From positions 62,001 through 126,000 of the forward strand of contig CBDCIT010000030.1 in the NCBI GenBank assembly GCA_965217615.1: 64,000 bases of DNA, written 5' to 3'. How positions within the stretch are numbered: the stretch's first letter is position 1; every line of letters starts with the position of its first letter. This stretch comes from CAVOAK01 sp965217615 (GTDB taxonomy: Bacteria; Pseudomonadota; Alphaproteobacteria; UBA8366; CAVOAK01). The position numbers were made by a program, and so were the translations under genes. Below, piece after piece: positions 51,447-60,982 of this stretch. The notes beneath the pieces are model-generated. The model ran no database searches and was not told where the DNA came from. It saw nothing but the letters and a program-made list of their open reading frames with translations.

Positions 51447-52820
51447 CAAGTTAGTCTGATGGTATGGACGCCCCCTTTTCGGCGTCGAGTGCGCCAGAAT
51501 GGAGTTTGGTTTGAACTCCAGACAGAGGGAGCGTCCACGATGGATATTACAACAATCGGTTTTGATCTGGCAAAGACGGTGTTCCAGGTTCACGGTGCTG
51601 ATGGTGAGGGGCGAGCGGTACTACGGCGGAAGCTGCGCCGCGGGAAGGTGTTGGCGTTCTTCGCCGGATTGCCATCCTGTCTTGTCGGCATGGAAGCCTG
51701 CGCCAGTGCGCACTACTGGGCGCGTGAGATACAAGCGCTGGGCCATGAGGTCCGGCTGATCCCGCCTCAATACGTTCGCCCCTTCGTCAAGACGAACAAG
51801 AACGACGCGGCGGATGCGGAAGCGATCTGCGAGGCGGTGACGCGTCCGACGATGCGCTTTGCGCCGGCGAAAAGCGCCGAGCAGCAATCGGTTTTGATGC
51901 TGCACCGGGCCCGTGAGCTGTTGGTCCGTCAACGCACGATGGTGATCAATGCGCTTCGCGGCCACTGTGCGGAGCTCGGACTGATCGTCGCTCAAGGGGC
52001 GTCGAGGGTGGAGGAACTGGTTGCCATCATCGAAGATCCCGGTGATGTGCGACTGCCCCCTCTGGCACGCGAGGCGCTTGGCTCTCTGGTTGAGCAGCTC
52101 CATTCCGCTCAGGCCCGGATCAAGCAGCTGGAGGCGACGCTTTTGGCTTGGCACCGATCCAACCAGGCGAGCTGCCGTCTGGCGACGATCCCCGGCGTCG
52201 GTGTCATCACCGCGACGGCGCTGGTCGCGACGATCGGAGATGGCGCGCAGTTTCGCTCGGGCCGGCAGCTCTCGGCCTGGCTCGGTCTCGTACCCCGACA
52301 ACACTCGAGTGGCGGCAAGGACAGGCTGGGGCGGATCTCGAAGCGCGGGGATGGCTATATCAGGCGCTTGCTCGTGCATGGTGCGCGAAGCGTGCTGCGC
52401 TGGCGCCGCGCCAAGCCGGGCACGCGTCCCGGCTGGAGCGACCAGCTCCTGGCGCGGCGGCCGACAAACGTCGTGCTGGTCGCCATGGCCAATAAGACAG
52501 CCCGCGTCGCCTGGGCACTGCTCAGATACGAGCGTATCTACCGACCGACGCCCGCCTGACCAGCTGGAAAGCGGATACAAACTTGCGAGGGTAACGACGA
52601 TTTGATGGCGAAACAGGGCTCCACCCGAGATCGGCCAAACCCGAGGCATTGTCCGAGCTTTGAGCTCGTTAATCTGACTGGGCGTCGATCTTTCGGATTC
52701 CATCAGGGCCAGCGGTCAGCGTACCGCAGCGCAAAGGCCGGATACATGACTGCAAGCTCTACCGCCGTTTTAAGTCAGTTTCTCCCTTGCAACACCGGGG
52801 GCGTCCATACATGACAATGC
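51447..52820. mobile_element. IS110/IS1111-type insertion sequence, copy A
   Basis: 1374 bp, matching 60983-62356 over exactly the same length with only a few base differences. Near the two ends are inverted TATGGACGCCCCC / GGGGGCGTCCATA strings, the subterminal repeats usual for the IS1111 subgroup. No clear target duplication, as expected for IS110. Confidence 0.92.
51540..52559 (+). CDS. IS110/IS1111-family transposase, copy A
   Basis: 339 residues from the ATG at 51540 (MDITTIGFDLAKTVFQVHGA), with AGGGAG just upstream. The DEDD residues are in GFDLAKT, EACASAHYW and KNDAADAEAICEAV; the C-terminal domain has IPGVGVITATALVATIGDGA, then FRSGRQLSAWLGLVPRQHSS with the active Ser region. Differs from copy B at only one or two residues. 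RNA-guided (bridge RNA) transposition is known for the family; the non-coding parts are 51447-51539 and 52560-52820. Confidence 0.94.
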   Translation: MDITTIGFDLAKTVFQVHGADGEGRAVLRRKLRRGKVLAFFAGLPSCLVGMEACASAHYWAREIQALGHEVRLIPPQYVRPFVKTNKNDAADAEAICEAVTRPTMRFAPAKSAEQQSVLMLHRARELLVRQRTMVINALRGHCAELGLIVAQGASRVEELVAIIEDPGDVRLPPLAREALGSLVEQLHSAQARIKQLEATLLAWHRSNQASCRLATIPGVGVITATALVATIGDGAQFRSGRQLSAWLGLVPRQHSSGGKDRLGRISKRGDGYIRRLLVHGARSVLRWRRAKPGTRPGWSDQLLARRPTNVVLVAMANKTARVAWALLRYERIYRPTPA

Positions 52821-53226
52821 CAGTTCTACGACAAGCCCCCGAAGGGGCATCTGCCTCCGGCCCCTGCGAAGAGATTGGCAACGAACCCTCAATTGTTAGA
52901 AATCCGTGGCCTCATACCGGCCCAACCGAAGCTTTGCCGTTTGTCGTAGCGTTTTATCCGCACTGTTGTTTTCGGCCGTAACGCTTCGGTCGTGCCGAGA
53001 TGTGCCTATATTGCATAAACCTTCGGTTGTAGAGGTGGTGACGGCGCGGGCTTCAGCAGTTAGTCGACGTCAACTGTTCTAGGCGTAAAAACAAATTGTT
53101 GTGAACCAGCAACGGTGCAATCATCGAATGCTGCGAACGAAGCGACACAGCGAGCCATTCGCCGGGCTCACGGGCACGCATTCCCAGCAGGCCGAACACC
53201 CAAACAGCAATGAAACGTGGGCCGAT
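52821..53226. other. Non-coding stretch before cytochrome P450
   Basis: 406 bases. Holds the inverted partner (52856-52898) of the repeat at 49126-49168. The P450 promoter should be in the right part. The frame upstream of 53227 is open but reads as low-quality sequence. Confidence 0.4.
52856..52898 (-). repeat. 43-bp repeat, inverted partner of 49126
   Basis: On the minus strand it reads as the unit at 49126-49168 with about three differences. The two arms enclose 3.7 kb holding the split CPBP gene, IS1595 and IS110 copy A. Confidence 0.8.
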
Positions 53227-54480
53227 ATGAACCGCGAACGATGGAAGAGCATCGGCGCGCACGCCGTCGGCCTCTGGGAGACGGCAAACCGCGGCGCCAC
53301 CTACAACCCCCTGTCACCCGGCGTCATTCAGAACCCCTACAAGGCCTATGCACGGCTCCGCCGACGAAGCCCCGTGCACCGAAGCGCGATCCTCGGAAGC
53401 TGGGTGCTCACGCGGTACGAGGACGTGCTCGCGGCCGCGAAAGACAACGAGGGCTTCTCCAACGATCCGCAGTGGCGCGGCACGACGACGAGCGTGCTGC
53501 CGCCAGCCCCCGATGACTACAGCATCCTGCTCGTAGACCCTCCCGAGCATGCGCGCCTTCGCAAGGTCGCCGCCAAGGCCTTCACCAAGGCGAAGCTCAA
53601 GACGCTCGACGAGACCATCACAAACACCGCGGCCGAACTTATCGAGCGAGCGGCACGGCGCGGGAGGGTCGATTGGATTGCCGAGGTCGCCGAGCCCCTT
53701 GCCATGCGCGTGATGCTCGCGATGATGGGGATCCCCGAACACGACCGCGGCCATTGGGAGACCTGGTCGCGCGGACGCGCCCGGCTGCTTGAGATGATCG
53801 CCACGCGCCGGCAGCGCAAGACCGCACACCTCGCAGGCGCCGAGATCCGACGCTACTTCAAAACGCTGCTGACTGACCGAATGCAGTCGAGCGAGACCGA
53901 TGCGGTGAGCACGCTCGCGAGGCAAGTAGGCGCAGGCGACGCGATCAGCTCGGTAGAAGCTTGTGACATGCTGAGCGTGCTGATGATCACGGGCAACGAG
54001 ACCACGACCAACCTGATCGGCAACGGCATGCTCGCGCTTGCTCGCCATCCCGAGCAGATGCAGCTCTTGCGCGAAGAGCCAGGCCGGATCCGCGACGCGG
54101 TGAACGAGATGCTGCGCTTCGACAGTCCGGTGCAGACGGACTTCCGGATCGCAAAGGCGGAGATCACCTTGCGCGGACGCACGATCCAGCCCGGCGATGG
54201 CGTCATTCTGCTTACCGAATCGGCCAATCGCGACGAGGCCGCGTTCGAACATGCTGACACCTTCAACATCGCGCGCCAAGGCCTGCGGCACACATCGTTC
54301 GGACACGGCGTCCACCAGTGCATCGGTGCCGAGCTTGCGCACATGGAAGCAAGCACTGTCTTTACCGAGGCGCTCCGCACGCTCGGCACCATCGAGCTCG
54401 CTGCGGCCGTGCCTCGCTACCGGCGATCAACTGTTGTCCGGGGTCTGACCTCACTACACCTCAACGTCAAACGACGTTGA
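53227..54480 (+). CDS. Cytochrome P450 monooxygenase
   Basis: 417 residues from the ATG at 53227 (MNRERWKSIGAHAVGLWETA); a start at 53101 would add 42 residues of unlikely sequence. Signature parts are the I-helix LMITGNETTTNLIG (usual A-G replaced by T-G), the ExxR in NEMLRF, and the haem-binding loop SFGHGVHQCIGAELAHMEA with the Cys ligand. It is a soluble bacterial class I type and needs a ferredoxin and reductase, neither of which is in the window. Its substrate is unknown; the following amidase pair suggests catabolism or tailoring of an amide. Confidence 0.93.
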   Translation: MNRERWKSIGAHAVGLWETANRGATYNPLSPGVIQNPYKAYARLRRRSPVHRSAILGSWVLTRYEDVLAAAKDNEGFSNDPQWRGTTTSVLPPAPDDYSILLVDPPEHARLRKVAAKAFTKAKLKTLDETITNTAAELIERAARRGRVDWIAEVAEPLAMRVMLAMMGIPEHDRGHWETWSRGRARLLEMIATRRQRKTAHLAGAEIRRYFKTLLTDRMQSSETDAVSTLARQVGAGDAISSVEACDMLSVLMITGNETTTNLIGNGMLALARHPEQMQLLREEPGRIRDAVNEMLRFDSPVQTDFRIAKAEITLRGRTIQPGDGVILLTESANRDEAAFEHADTFNIARQGLRHTSFGHGVHQCIGAELAHMEASTVFTEALRTLGTIELAAAVPRYRRSTVVRGLTSLHLNVKRR

Positions 54481-54698
54481 CCTACAACGCTCGGCGCGCA
54501 CGCGCTCATCCCGGCACGATCAAATCGTTACCTCTGCGGAACGCTCCAAACCGCTCTCTAATCCTGTAAGGGGTTTCGCTCAACGCGCCAATGCATCCTC
54601 CCGGCAAATATCTGTTGTTTTGTTGTCCGCCCCAACATCATAATGCCTCCTTTTCAAACAGCCATCGTAAGTCTTGGAAATGTCTTGGGGGTTAGATC

Positions 54699-54914
54699 GT
54701 GTCCACGCCTAGAGGAATGTCATTGGCTAGGCAACTAGCGAAAACGCAGGATCTCGAACTTATGCCAGAGCGCGTGGAGCAGCTCGCTGACTTCGTCGAC
54801 CAACTCAATCGCGTCGCGCTGGACGCCGCTATGGAATACGAAGTGCTTGACGATCCGGCGCGCTACTATGTCACCCTGGTTGAGACAGCGGCCCAACCGA
54901 CCAGGCGCAAATGA
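54699..54914 (+). CDS. Small AtzG/GatC-like subunit of the amidase
   Basis: 71 residues from the GTG at 54699, with GGGGG 7 bases upstream; an ATG at 54717 is the alternative. It is helical with an acidic end (ERVEQLADFVDQLNRVALDA, then YEVLDDPARYYVTL). Its stop overlaps the amidase start by 4 bases. Small helical partners in this position are known for GatCAB and for AtzE-AtzG. The match is by size, layout and coupling, so the assignment is tentative. Confidence 0.6.
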   Translation: MSTPRGMSLARQLAKTQDLELMPERVEQLADFVDQLNRVALDAAMEYEVLDDPARYYVTLVETAAQPTRRK

Positions 54915-56320
54915 AGGAGTCCTTATCCGGGCTCACATTGGCCGAGGTCGGCAAGGCGATCGGGCGGCGGGAGCTAACTTCGCGGGCAGCGACCGAAGCG
55001 GCCTTGGTGCGGATCTCGGAAGTTCAGCCTAAAATCAATTGCTTCATCAGCCTCGACGCCGATGCCGCGTTAGCCGCTGCCGACCACGCGGACGAGGAAC
55101 TTGCGACCGGTCGGCGGCGCGGACCGCTGCATGGCGTGCCACTCGCGCACAAGGACGCATTCGACCGCAAGGGTAAGGTTATGACCGCGGGCTCGAAAGT
55201 ACTCAACCATCCGTCTGGGTCTACAGCGACGGTCTTGGAGCGTTTGGAGGCGGCCGGTGCGCTCCATCTGGGCACGCTGAATCTCGATGAATTTGCGACC
55301 GGCGGAACCGGTGAAAACGAGCATTTTGGCCGTTGCCTCAATCCTTGGAACCTCGGCCACATTCCCGGTGGATCCTCGGCGGGACCTGGTGCCGCCGTCG
55401 CCGCACGCCTCGTGTACGGCGCGTTGGGTGGCGACTGTGGCGGCTCGATACGCTATCCGGCTTCGATGTGCGGCATCGTGGGACTGAAGCCGACATTCGG
55501 GCGTGTCAGTAGGTATGGGGCTTTTCCATTGAGCTGGACAATGGACTGTATTGGCCCCTTGACTCGAACCGTGGAGGACTGTGCGCTCGTCATGCAAGTG
55601 ATCGCCGGGCGGGACCACAATGATTCGACCACTTCGGACGTACCTGTGCCGGACTATGTGGCTGGTCTCCGAGGTGATCTGAACGGCATGCGCATCGGTG
55701 TCGCCACGGGCATTCCCTTCGACGACGTTGACCCAGAACTGGCGACGCTGCTCGACAAGGCGGCTGTGGTTCTTCGTGATCTTGGCGCCGAACTGGTGAA
55801 AATCGAAGTCCCGAAAGTCGCGCTCATGGACGATCTGCACATGATCCTGATGAAGTGTGATGCTGCGGCCATGTACGGCCGCCTGTTGCGCACCCGCGCC
55901 GACGAGTTCTCCGTCGCGGCGACCGGCATACTTCAAGAAGGGTTTCTTATTCCTGCGACGCGCTACCTAGAGGCCATTTCGCTGCGCGGGCCGTTGCTTA
56001 AGGAGTATGTTGAAACCGTCTTCGGTCGCGTGGACGTCCTGTTCGGGCCCGTCTTGACTGGCCCGGCACCGACCGTGGCGGAGGTCACTACCAACGATCC
56101 GGGCAAGGTTAACGCGCTCTTGACGGAGTCAGCGCGTTTTACCCGCTTTTCGAACTACCTGGGAACGCCTGCACTAAGTATTCCTTGTGGTTTCTCCAAA
56201 ATGGGGCTGCCCATGGCGTATCAGCTCTTCGGCAGACCATTCGCGGAAGAGATGCTGCTTGCCGTCGGTCACGCGTACCAAACGGCGACGGAAAACCACA
56301 CGAGATCACCTGATCTGTGA
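54911..56320 (+). CDS. Amidase signature family hydrolase
   Basis: 469 residues. The catalytic Lys is in GVPLAHKDAFD; the amidase signature is GGSSAGPGAAVAARLVYGAL then GGDCGGSIRYPASMCGIVGL, giving the Ser-cisSer-Lys triad. The family hydrolyses carbon-nitrogen amide bonds. AtzE- or GatA-like enzymes have the same length and a small coupled partner, as here. It is probably not the tRNA amidotransferase, because no gatB is present. Convergent with the ABC transporter, with 141 bases between the stops. Confidence 0.9.
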   Translation: MKESLSGLTLAEVGKAIGRRELTSRAATEAALVRISEVQPKINCFISLDADAALAAADHADEELATGRRRGPLHGVPLAHKDAFDRKGKVMTAGSKVLNHPSGSTATVLERLEAAGALHLGTLNLDEFATGGTGENEHFGRCLNPWNLGHIPGGSSAGPGAAVAARLVYGALGGDCGGSIRYPASMCGIVGLKPTFGRVSRYGAFPLSWTMDCIGPLTRTVEDCALVMQVIAGRDHNDSTTSDVPVPDYVAGLRGDLNGMRIGVATGIPFDDVDPELATLLDKAAVVLRDLGAELVKIEVPKVALMDDLHMILMKCDAAAMYGRLLRTRADEFSVAATGILQEGFLIPATRYLEAISLRGPLLKEYVETVFGRVDVLFGPVLTGPAPTVAEVTTNDPGKVNALLTESARFTRFSNYLGTPALSIPCGFSKMGLPMAYQLFGRPFAEEMLLAVGHAYQTATENHTRSPDL

Positions 56321-56461
56321 CCAGCCGGACCGAGAAGACACAGGCATGCAACAAAGAAACAGGCAATGACCGGGATGTGATCATCGCCTGTCAGGTTGCG
56401 ATTACCGGCGTCTGGTTCTCTCACCCGCACCGGATCACCGGATTCGGATCGCAGCAGACAA

Positions 56462-57544
56462 TTATTGAGCCACCATCCGGTTCCACTTCCGTGTCCATGA
56501 CTTGATGTCGACCTTCGAGAAGTCCACGTAGTACATGCCGGATATCTCTTCTGGTGTCAGCAGCATCCACGGTTTGAGATCAGGGTTGTCGACGTTGGCT
56601 GCCTGAGACTTGCTGTTGACCGGCACGATGGCGTTCCTGATCAAAAGCTGTGTCTGAACAGGCTCCGAGATCAGGCCATCGATATAGGCGTGTGCCGCCT
56701 CGTAGGCCTTCGATCCTTTCGTGATGCCTACCGACCCAAGGCTTGCCATGCCTTTCCTGTCCTTGACCCTTGGATGCACCATCTTGACCGGCACCCCGGC
56801 TTTGGCCATCTGAATACCCCATCCGGCATGGGCAACGACGGCCCAAATGTCGGTCGCTTTCATCTGTTGGGTGAACTCAGTACCCCGGGTCCAATAGGTG
56901 TTCACTTGCATTTTCTTAATGAGCTCAAGCCCGCCGTCGATATTACCTTCGTCGTTACCGGCGTCGATGGCAAATCCGGTAATGCCATTGACCGAGGTAT
57001 TCACTTCAATGTCTGGGAACGAAACACGACCCTTGAGTTTGGGGTGCAGCAGGTCCTTGAACTTCGCCGGCACCGGGATTCCGTTTTCGGCGAACTTCTC
57101 TGGATTGTACATGAAGCCTTCTTCGACAATCCAGTTTGCGACTTTGTAGTCGTCGTACATAACCGGATCCATGTTTGCGAGGTTCGGGATCAGGTCGTGG
57201 TTTAGCTTCTGAATGAAATCACCGGCCATGACGTCGTTAAAGGTCGTATCGTGGATCTCCACAACGTCGAACGGTATGGCCTGGCCGCGTGCCGCGACCA
57301 GCCGCGAAAGGAGATCCCGGGGATTGCCCAATACCCACTGCATTTTGACACCACGCGCCTCTAGCTTAGTGCCAATCATCTCCTGCAGCATGTCCCTCCA
57401 CACGCCGCCGAACGTACCGACGGTTAAGGTGACGCCGTCGAAGCGCTTCTCCTGTGCCGTAGCGTTGCTGGAGCTGAGGCCGAGTAGCAACAGCATGGTG
57501 CCCACGAAACTAACCGCCAAACTCAGAATCAAATGACGTTTCAT
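56462..57544 (-). CDS. ABC transporter substrate-binding protein, polyamine/PotD type
   Basis: 360 residues with a signal peptide (MKRHLILSLAVSFVGTMLLL, cut near NATAQEK). It is a family 1-type periplasmic binding protein: TLTVGTFGGVWRDMLQEMIG, FDVVEIHDTTFNDVMAGDFI, EEGFMYNPEKFAENGIP and KGMASLGSVGITKGSKAYEA. The best match is the spermidine/putrescine-like and related small-organic-compound group. It follows the two permease genes in the same direction. The ligand cannot be told from sequence. Confidence 0.85.
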   Translation of the reverse strand: MKRHLILSLAVSFVGTMLLLLGLSSSNATAQEKRFDGVTLTVGTFGGVWRDMLQEMIGTKLEARGVKMQWVLGNPRDLLSRLVAARGQAIPFDVVEIHDTTFNDVMAGDFIQKLNHDLIPNLANMDPVMYDDYKVANWIVEEGFMYNPEKFAENGIPVPAKFKDLLHPKLKGRVSFPDIEVNTSVNGITGFAIDAGNDEGNIDGGLELIKKMQVNTYWTRGTEFTQQMKATDIWAVVAHAGWGIQMAKAGVPVKMVHPRVKDRKGMASLGSVGITKGSKAYEAAHAYIDGLISEPVQTQLLIRNAIVPVNSKSQAANVDNPDLKPWMLLTPEEISGMYYVDFSKVDIKSWTRKWNRMVAQ

Positions 57545-57590
57545 TTTCTTATCTCCTATTCGGCTATGGTTAATTGTTGGCTCCTTCCGG

Positions 57591-58526
57591 TCAGCCGCGG
57601 CCGGTCCTTAATAGCGTGTCGAGACCGACGAGCCGCTGCACCACAAGGAGCAGGATAATCGACGCGAAGATGATGATGGTCGACATAGCGAGCATCCCCG
57701 GGTCGAAACTAAATGCCATAGAGTAGAAAATTTCCACTGGTAGCGTCGTAAATTTGGCCCCCCCGAGGAAGATTGCGATCTGCACGTCGCCGAAGGAAAC
57801 CAGAAAGGCGAAGAGTGCCCCAGTATAAACGCCCGGCATGATAATGGGCAGAGTCACGCGGCGAAATGTTGTCCACCGGCTGGCGCCCAGGATCAGCGCC
57901 GCTTCCTCCATGCGCGGGTTGAACCTCTCCAGGACGGCCACAACGGAACCGATCACGTAGGGGACCGCGACGAAGACGTGCGCGAGAGCGAAACCGATGA
58001 AGGTAGCCGCGAGTTGGAGTCCCACCAGATCAAACAGCAGAAAATAGGTCTGAAGGAATGCGACACCGATGACCACGAAGGGAATCTGCAATGGGGCGCG
58101 GAAGATAGTGGCGACCACTGACTTTCCGCGGAAATTGCTCCTGACCAGCCCGAGTGCAGCGAACACGCCGATCACCGTAGCCAGCGCAGCGACGAACAAG
58201 CCCAAGCCTACGCTCAACGCCAACGCTTTGTAGAGCGCCGGTGATATGTTGAAATACCAATAGAGCGAGTAGTCGTAGGGCGGGAAGTTAAGATACGGGC
58301 GTCCGGCAGTCTCGAACCCGCGGTCGAGCGACGCGCCGGCAACGACGACGAGTGGCGCCAACAGAAATACATAGAGGGAGAACACGATTACGAACGAGGC
58401 AATGCGACGCCACGTTGCCGCGCGACCGAAAATACGGGTCCATGCTCTCCCGACAACTCTGCTCTCTTGGCGCTGCCAAGCCGCGACGCCTCTGTACCTT
58501 TGGTTTGTGCGGTGATTAAGGCTCAT
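57591..58526 (-). CDS. ABC transporter permease, PotC type
   Basis: 311 residues with six membrane helices and the cytoplasmic EAA loop MEEAALILGASRWTTFRRVT, then LPIIMPG, which docks to the ATPase. It overlaps the partner permease gene by 4 bases. Inner-membrane component of the importer completed by 56462-57544 and 58523-59377. Confidence 0.9.
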   Translation of the reverse strand: MSLNHRTNQRYRGVAAWQRQESRVVGRAWTRIFGRAATWRRIASFVIVFSLYVFLLAPLVVVAGASLDRGFETAGRPYLNFPPYDYSLYWYFNISPALYKALALSVGLGLFVAALATVIGVFAALGLVRSNFRGKSVVATIFRAPLQIPFVVIGVAFLQTYFLLFDLVGLQLAATFIGFALAHVFVAVPYVIGSVVAVLERFNPRMEEAALILGASRWTTFRRVTLPIIMPGVYTGALFAFLVSFGDVQIAIFLGGAKFTTLPVEIFYSMAFSFDPGMLAMSTIIIFASIILLLVVQRLVGLDTLLRTGRG

Positions 58527-59377
58527 ATGGCCATGTTCCTTGCCGCACGGAACCGCGAAATAAGGTAAACCGACAGCAGATTGACGAGCATTACGCTGGC
58601 AAGCAGCACGGTCGCCAAAGTGGCGCCCATGCCGTAGCTGTTTTCAAGCGTCATAGTGCGCCAGACAAGGAGGGGCAATGTAAACACCTTGCCGCCACCC
58701 AGGATGGCGGCGGCAACAAAGGAACCCATGCTAAGATTGAAGACGACCAGCGACGTTCCGACCACGCCCGGCAGGCTTATCGGAATGATTATGCGCCAGA
58801 TGGTACGCCACCAACTTGCACCATGGATCTGGGCCGCCTCTTCAAGGCGCTGAGGAATCGTCTGGAACACGCCGTAGAGCACCAAGATCATGAAAGGAAG
58901 TACGAAATGCATGATGCCAATGACGACTCCCGATTTGTGGCCCACAATCTTGATCTGCTCTAGCGTGATCCCTAGGCTTTTGAGGGGCGCGTTGATGGGA
59001 CCGTCCGCGCCGAAAATGATGATGAGGCCGAGCCCCGTAATAACAAGGCTAATGAGCGCTGTCAGCACGGTGGCCGCAAGTAGAAATGGCACGAAGCGGG
59101 AGCGCATACGGGCAAGGATATAGGCGACCGCGTAGGACCAGACGAGTGACAGGACGGTAGCAACGAGGGAGATGTAAACAGTCAAAAAAAGGGAATCGCG
59201 AAAATAGGAGTCCTGGAAGAACTCGATGTAGTTATCGGGAATGAGTTCCGTACCTAGCCGGCCTAAGCCCACATCCGCGAAGAAACTTCCGCGCAGAAAT
59301 ACGAACTGGGGAACGGCCAGAAGTACGACCACTAGTAGGAATGACGGCAACAACACGAGCCCCCATCGCGCCCGCAT
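58523..59377 (-). CDS. ABC transporter permease, PotB type
   Basis: 284 residues with six membrane helices and the EAA loop RLEEAAQIHGASWWRTIWRI, then IIPISLPG. The first gene of the transporter operon as seen here. No ATP-binding subunit is found upstream: 59378-60432 is non-coding and has a degenerate-repeat region. The ATPase gene was therefore lost or lies elsewhere. Confidence 0.9.
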   Translation of the reverse strand: MRARWGLVLLPSFLLVVVLLAVPQFVFLRGSFFADVGLGRLGTELIPDNYIEFFQDSYFRDSLFLTVYISLVATVLSLVWSYAVAYILARMRSRFVPFLLAATVLTALISLVITGLGLIIIFGADGPINAPLKSLGITLEQIKIVGHKSGVVIGIMHFVLPFMILVLYGVFQTIPQRLEEAAQIHGASWWRTIWRIIIPISLPGVVGTSLVVFNLSMGSFVAAAILGGGKVFTLPLLVWRTMTLENSYGMGATLATVLLASVMLVNLLSVYLISRFRAARNMAI

Positions 59378-60432
59378 CTATCGGCTCCTGATCAGGAGGG
59401 TTTCGAACCCCGGGGATAATCAATTCAACTAACCCACCTCAGATCTCGAACTTTAGCAACTACCGGCACCGTAGCAGAGTATTTTTAGGCCGACCGATTA
59501 ATTCGTCAAGTTCCGGCGGTTTGCTGCGTACCTAAAAAATTTTATCAAATCGTTGCGCAGTATCTCCATGCCATACGGATACTGTGATCTGGTTCCGCTT
59601 TGTTGGACAGTTTGGCGGTCCTGTTAAGGTGGATTCCGGTTTATGATCAAGCCTCCAATTTTCCTTTCATATTTTCGAATTCCTCTTTCTGCTGTTGTTG
59701 AGCCTGTGGGCATGTGGTCGAGGCGCAGAGCGGTATGTCGATCGTATCCATAGGCTCCATTCCGGAATAGAACTCTACCGGCATCCAATCGGCCGACGCT
59801 GAGTTAGGGCGCTCGGTGGCATTGTCAAGTTAACTGAATGGAGGCTGTTTTCGCATTTCTCCATGAGGCTAAACTATTAAATTGCGTGGAGCAGCCATCG
59901 ACAATTAACCCAGATTTCGGAGTGAATCCGGTTAACTCGGAGTGCCAGAAGAACTGGTGAAGGGTAGTGGCTGAGAGTCCCGCGAAACGAAAGGAGTAGT
60001 CGACCGCGTTTCTCCGTGAGCCGTGCAGCGTCGGCCGTGAGGCCGCAGCTGAAGCGTCGGTAGCGGGGCATGCCGGCAGGGATATTGGCGCCGAAAGTCA
60101 GGTAGTTCGTAGCGCCGAGACGGTCAAGTTCGTAGAAGGCAACATCGCCGGCACCGCGAGATGGCGAGGTGCAGTGGAGCTTCCCATCGCGTCAATCTAT
60201 GAACAATGACATGAACGAACAACCACACTTCAAAAAGCACGATCAGCAGGATTTCGTCGCTTACAGTTTTTTACTCTCGCCCCTTGAATCGCAAATTGTC
60301 CCGGACCAAATACCACAGTGCCGGATGCCCCGCGTGGGTCCGGCACTGAACCGCGGTCGCCGGATGGGGCCGAATGGTACACCCGGATGGGACCGTAGAT
60401 TGCGCATTGCTTCAATTGGAGGATGTATCGCT
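59378..60432. other. Long non-coding stretch with element remains
   Basis: 1055 bases without a supportable gene. 59836-59945 resembles 48371-48480. The TTTGTTGGACAGTTTGGCGG string near 59601 looks like remains of an IS3-type end, from memory only. The minus-strand frame at 59877-60071 extends upstream through AFYELDRLGATNYLTFGA but is not recognised. The promoter of the ABC operon should lie near 59380-59480. Confidence 0.4.
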
Positions 60433-60918
60433 ATGGTGACCTATGACTTTACCCCGTTTTATCGTTCCACCATTGGTTTCGACCGCATGGCCCGGTTCCT
60501 TGAGAATTCGACGCGTGTGGCCGATGTCGACAATAGTTACCCGCCTTACAACATCGAAGCGATAGGCGACGACCATTATCGCGTGACACTCGCCGTCGCG
60601 GGTTTCAGCCGCGATGAGCTCGATCTCCAGGTTCGCGAGGACACCCTGCACGTCACGGGACGGCAATCAGATGATGCGGCCGAGCCCAATTTCCAGCATC
60701 AGGGGATCGCGGGCCGTTCGTTCAAGAAGCAATTCCGTCTAGCGGATCACGTCAAGGTGGAAAATGCGTGGCTGGACTGTGGCCTCTTGACAATCGACCT
60801 GGTGCGCGAACTCCCGGAGGAAATGAAACCCCGGAGCATCGCCATCGAGACGAGCGCGCCGAGGAAGATCGTCTCCAAGGCAAAGAAGCTGCTCACCGAC
60901 GACAATAAAGTCGCCTGA
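60433..60918 (+). CDS. Small heat-shock protein, Hsp20/IbpA type
   Basis: 161 residues from the ATG at 60433, with GGAGGA 9 bases upstream; the frame is open 88 codons further but that part has no similarity. The start MVTYDFTPFYRSTIGFDRMA is typical of IbpA-like proteins. The alpha-crystallin domain follows (YPPYNIEAIGDDHYRVTLAV, AGFSRDELDL, RSFKKQFRLADHVKVENAWL, GLLTIDLVRELPEE), with a variable tail. It binds unfolding proteins and prevents aggregation. Unusually long, almost unpaired upstream region; no ROSE-type thermometer recognised. Confidence 0.92.
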   Translation: MVTYDFTPFYRSTIGFDRMARFLENSTRVADVDNSYPPYNIEAIGDDHYRVTLAVAGFSRDELDLQVREDTLHVTGRQSDDAAEPNFQHQGIAGRSFKKQFRLADHVKVENAWLDCGLLTIDLVRELPEEMKPRSIAIETSAPRKIVSKAKKLLTDDNKVA

Positions 60919-60929
60919 CGATGCCTCAC

Positions 60930-60957
60930 GGGAGTGCCGGCCTTGGCCGACACTCCC
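60930..60957 (+). terminator. Hairpin after hsp20
   Basis: GGGAGTG pairs with CACTCCC around an inner GGCC/GGCC, 12 bases after the stop. Only CCCTCTATC follows, with no T-run, so it is a weak terminator at best. Confidence 0.45.
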
Positions 60958-60982
60958 CCTCTATCACGGCATTGCCAAATCA

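Noticed and set aside
59877..60071. Minus-strand coding frame (MPRYRRFSCGLTADAARLTE)
   Set aside because: No recognisable domain, no ribosome site, and it lies in repeat-like non-coding DNA; kept only as a remark.
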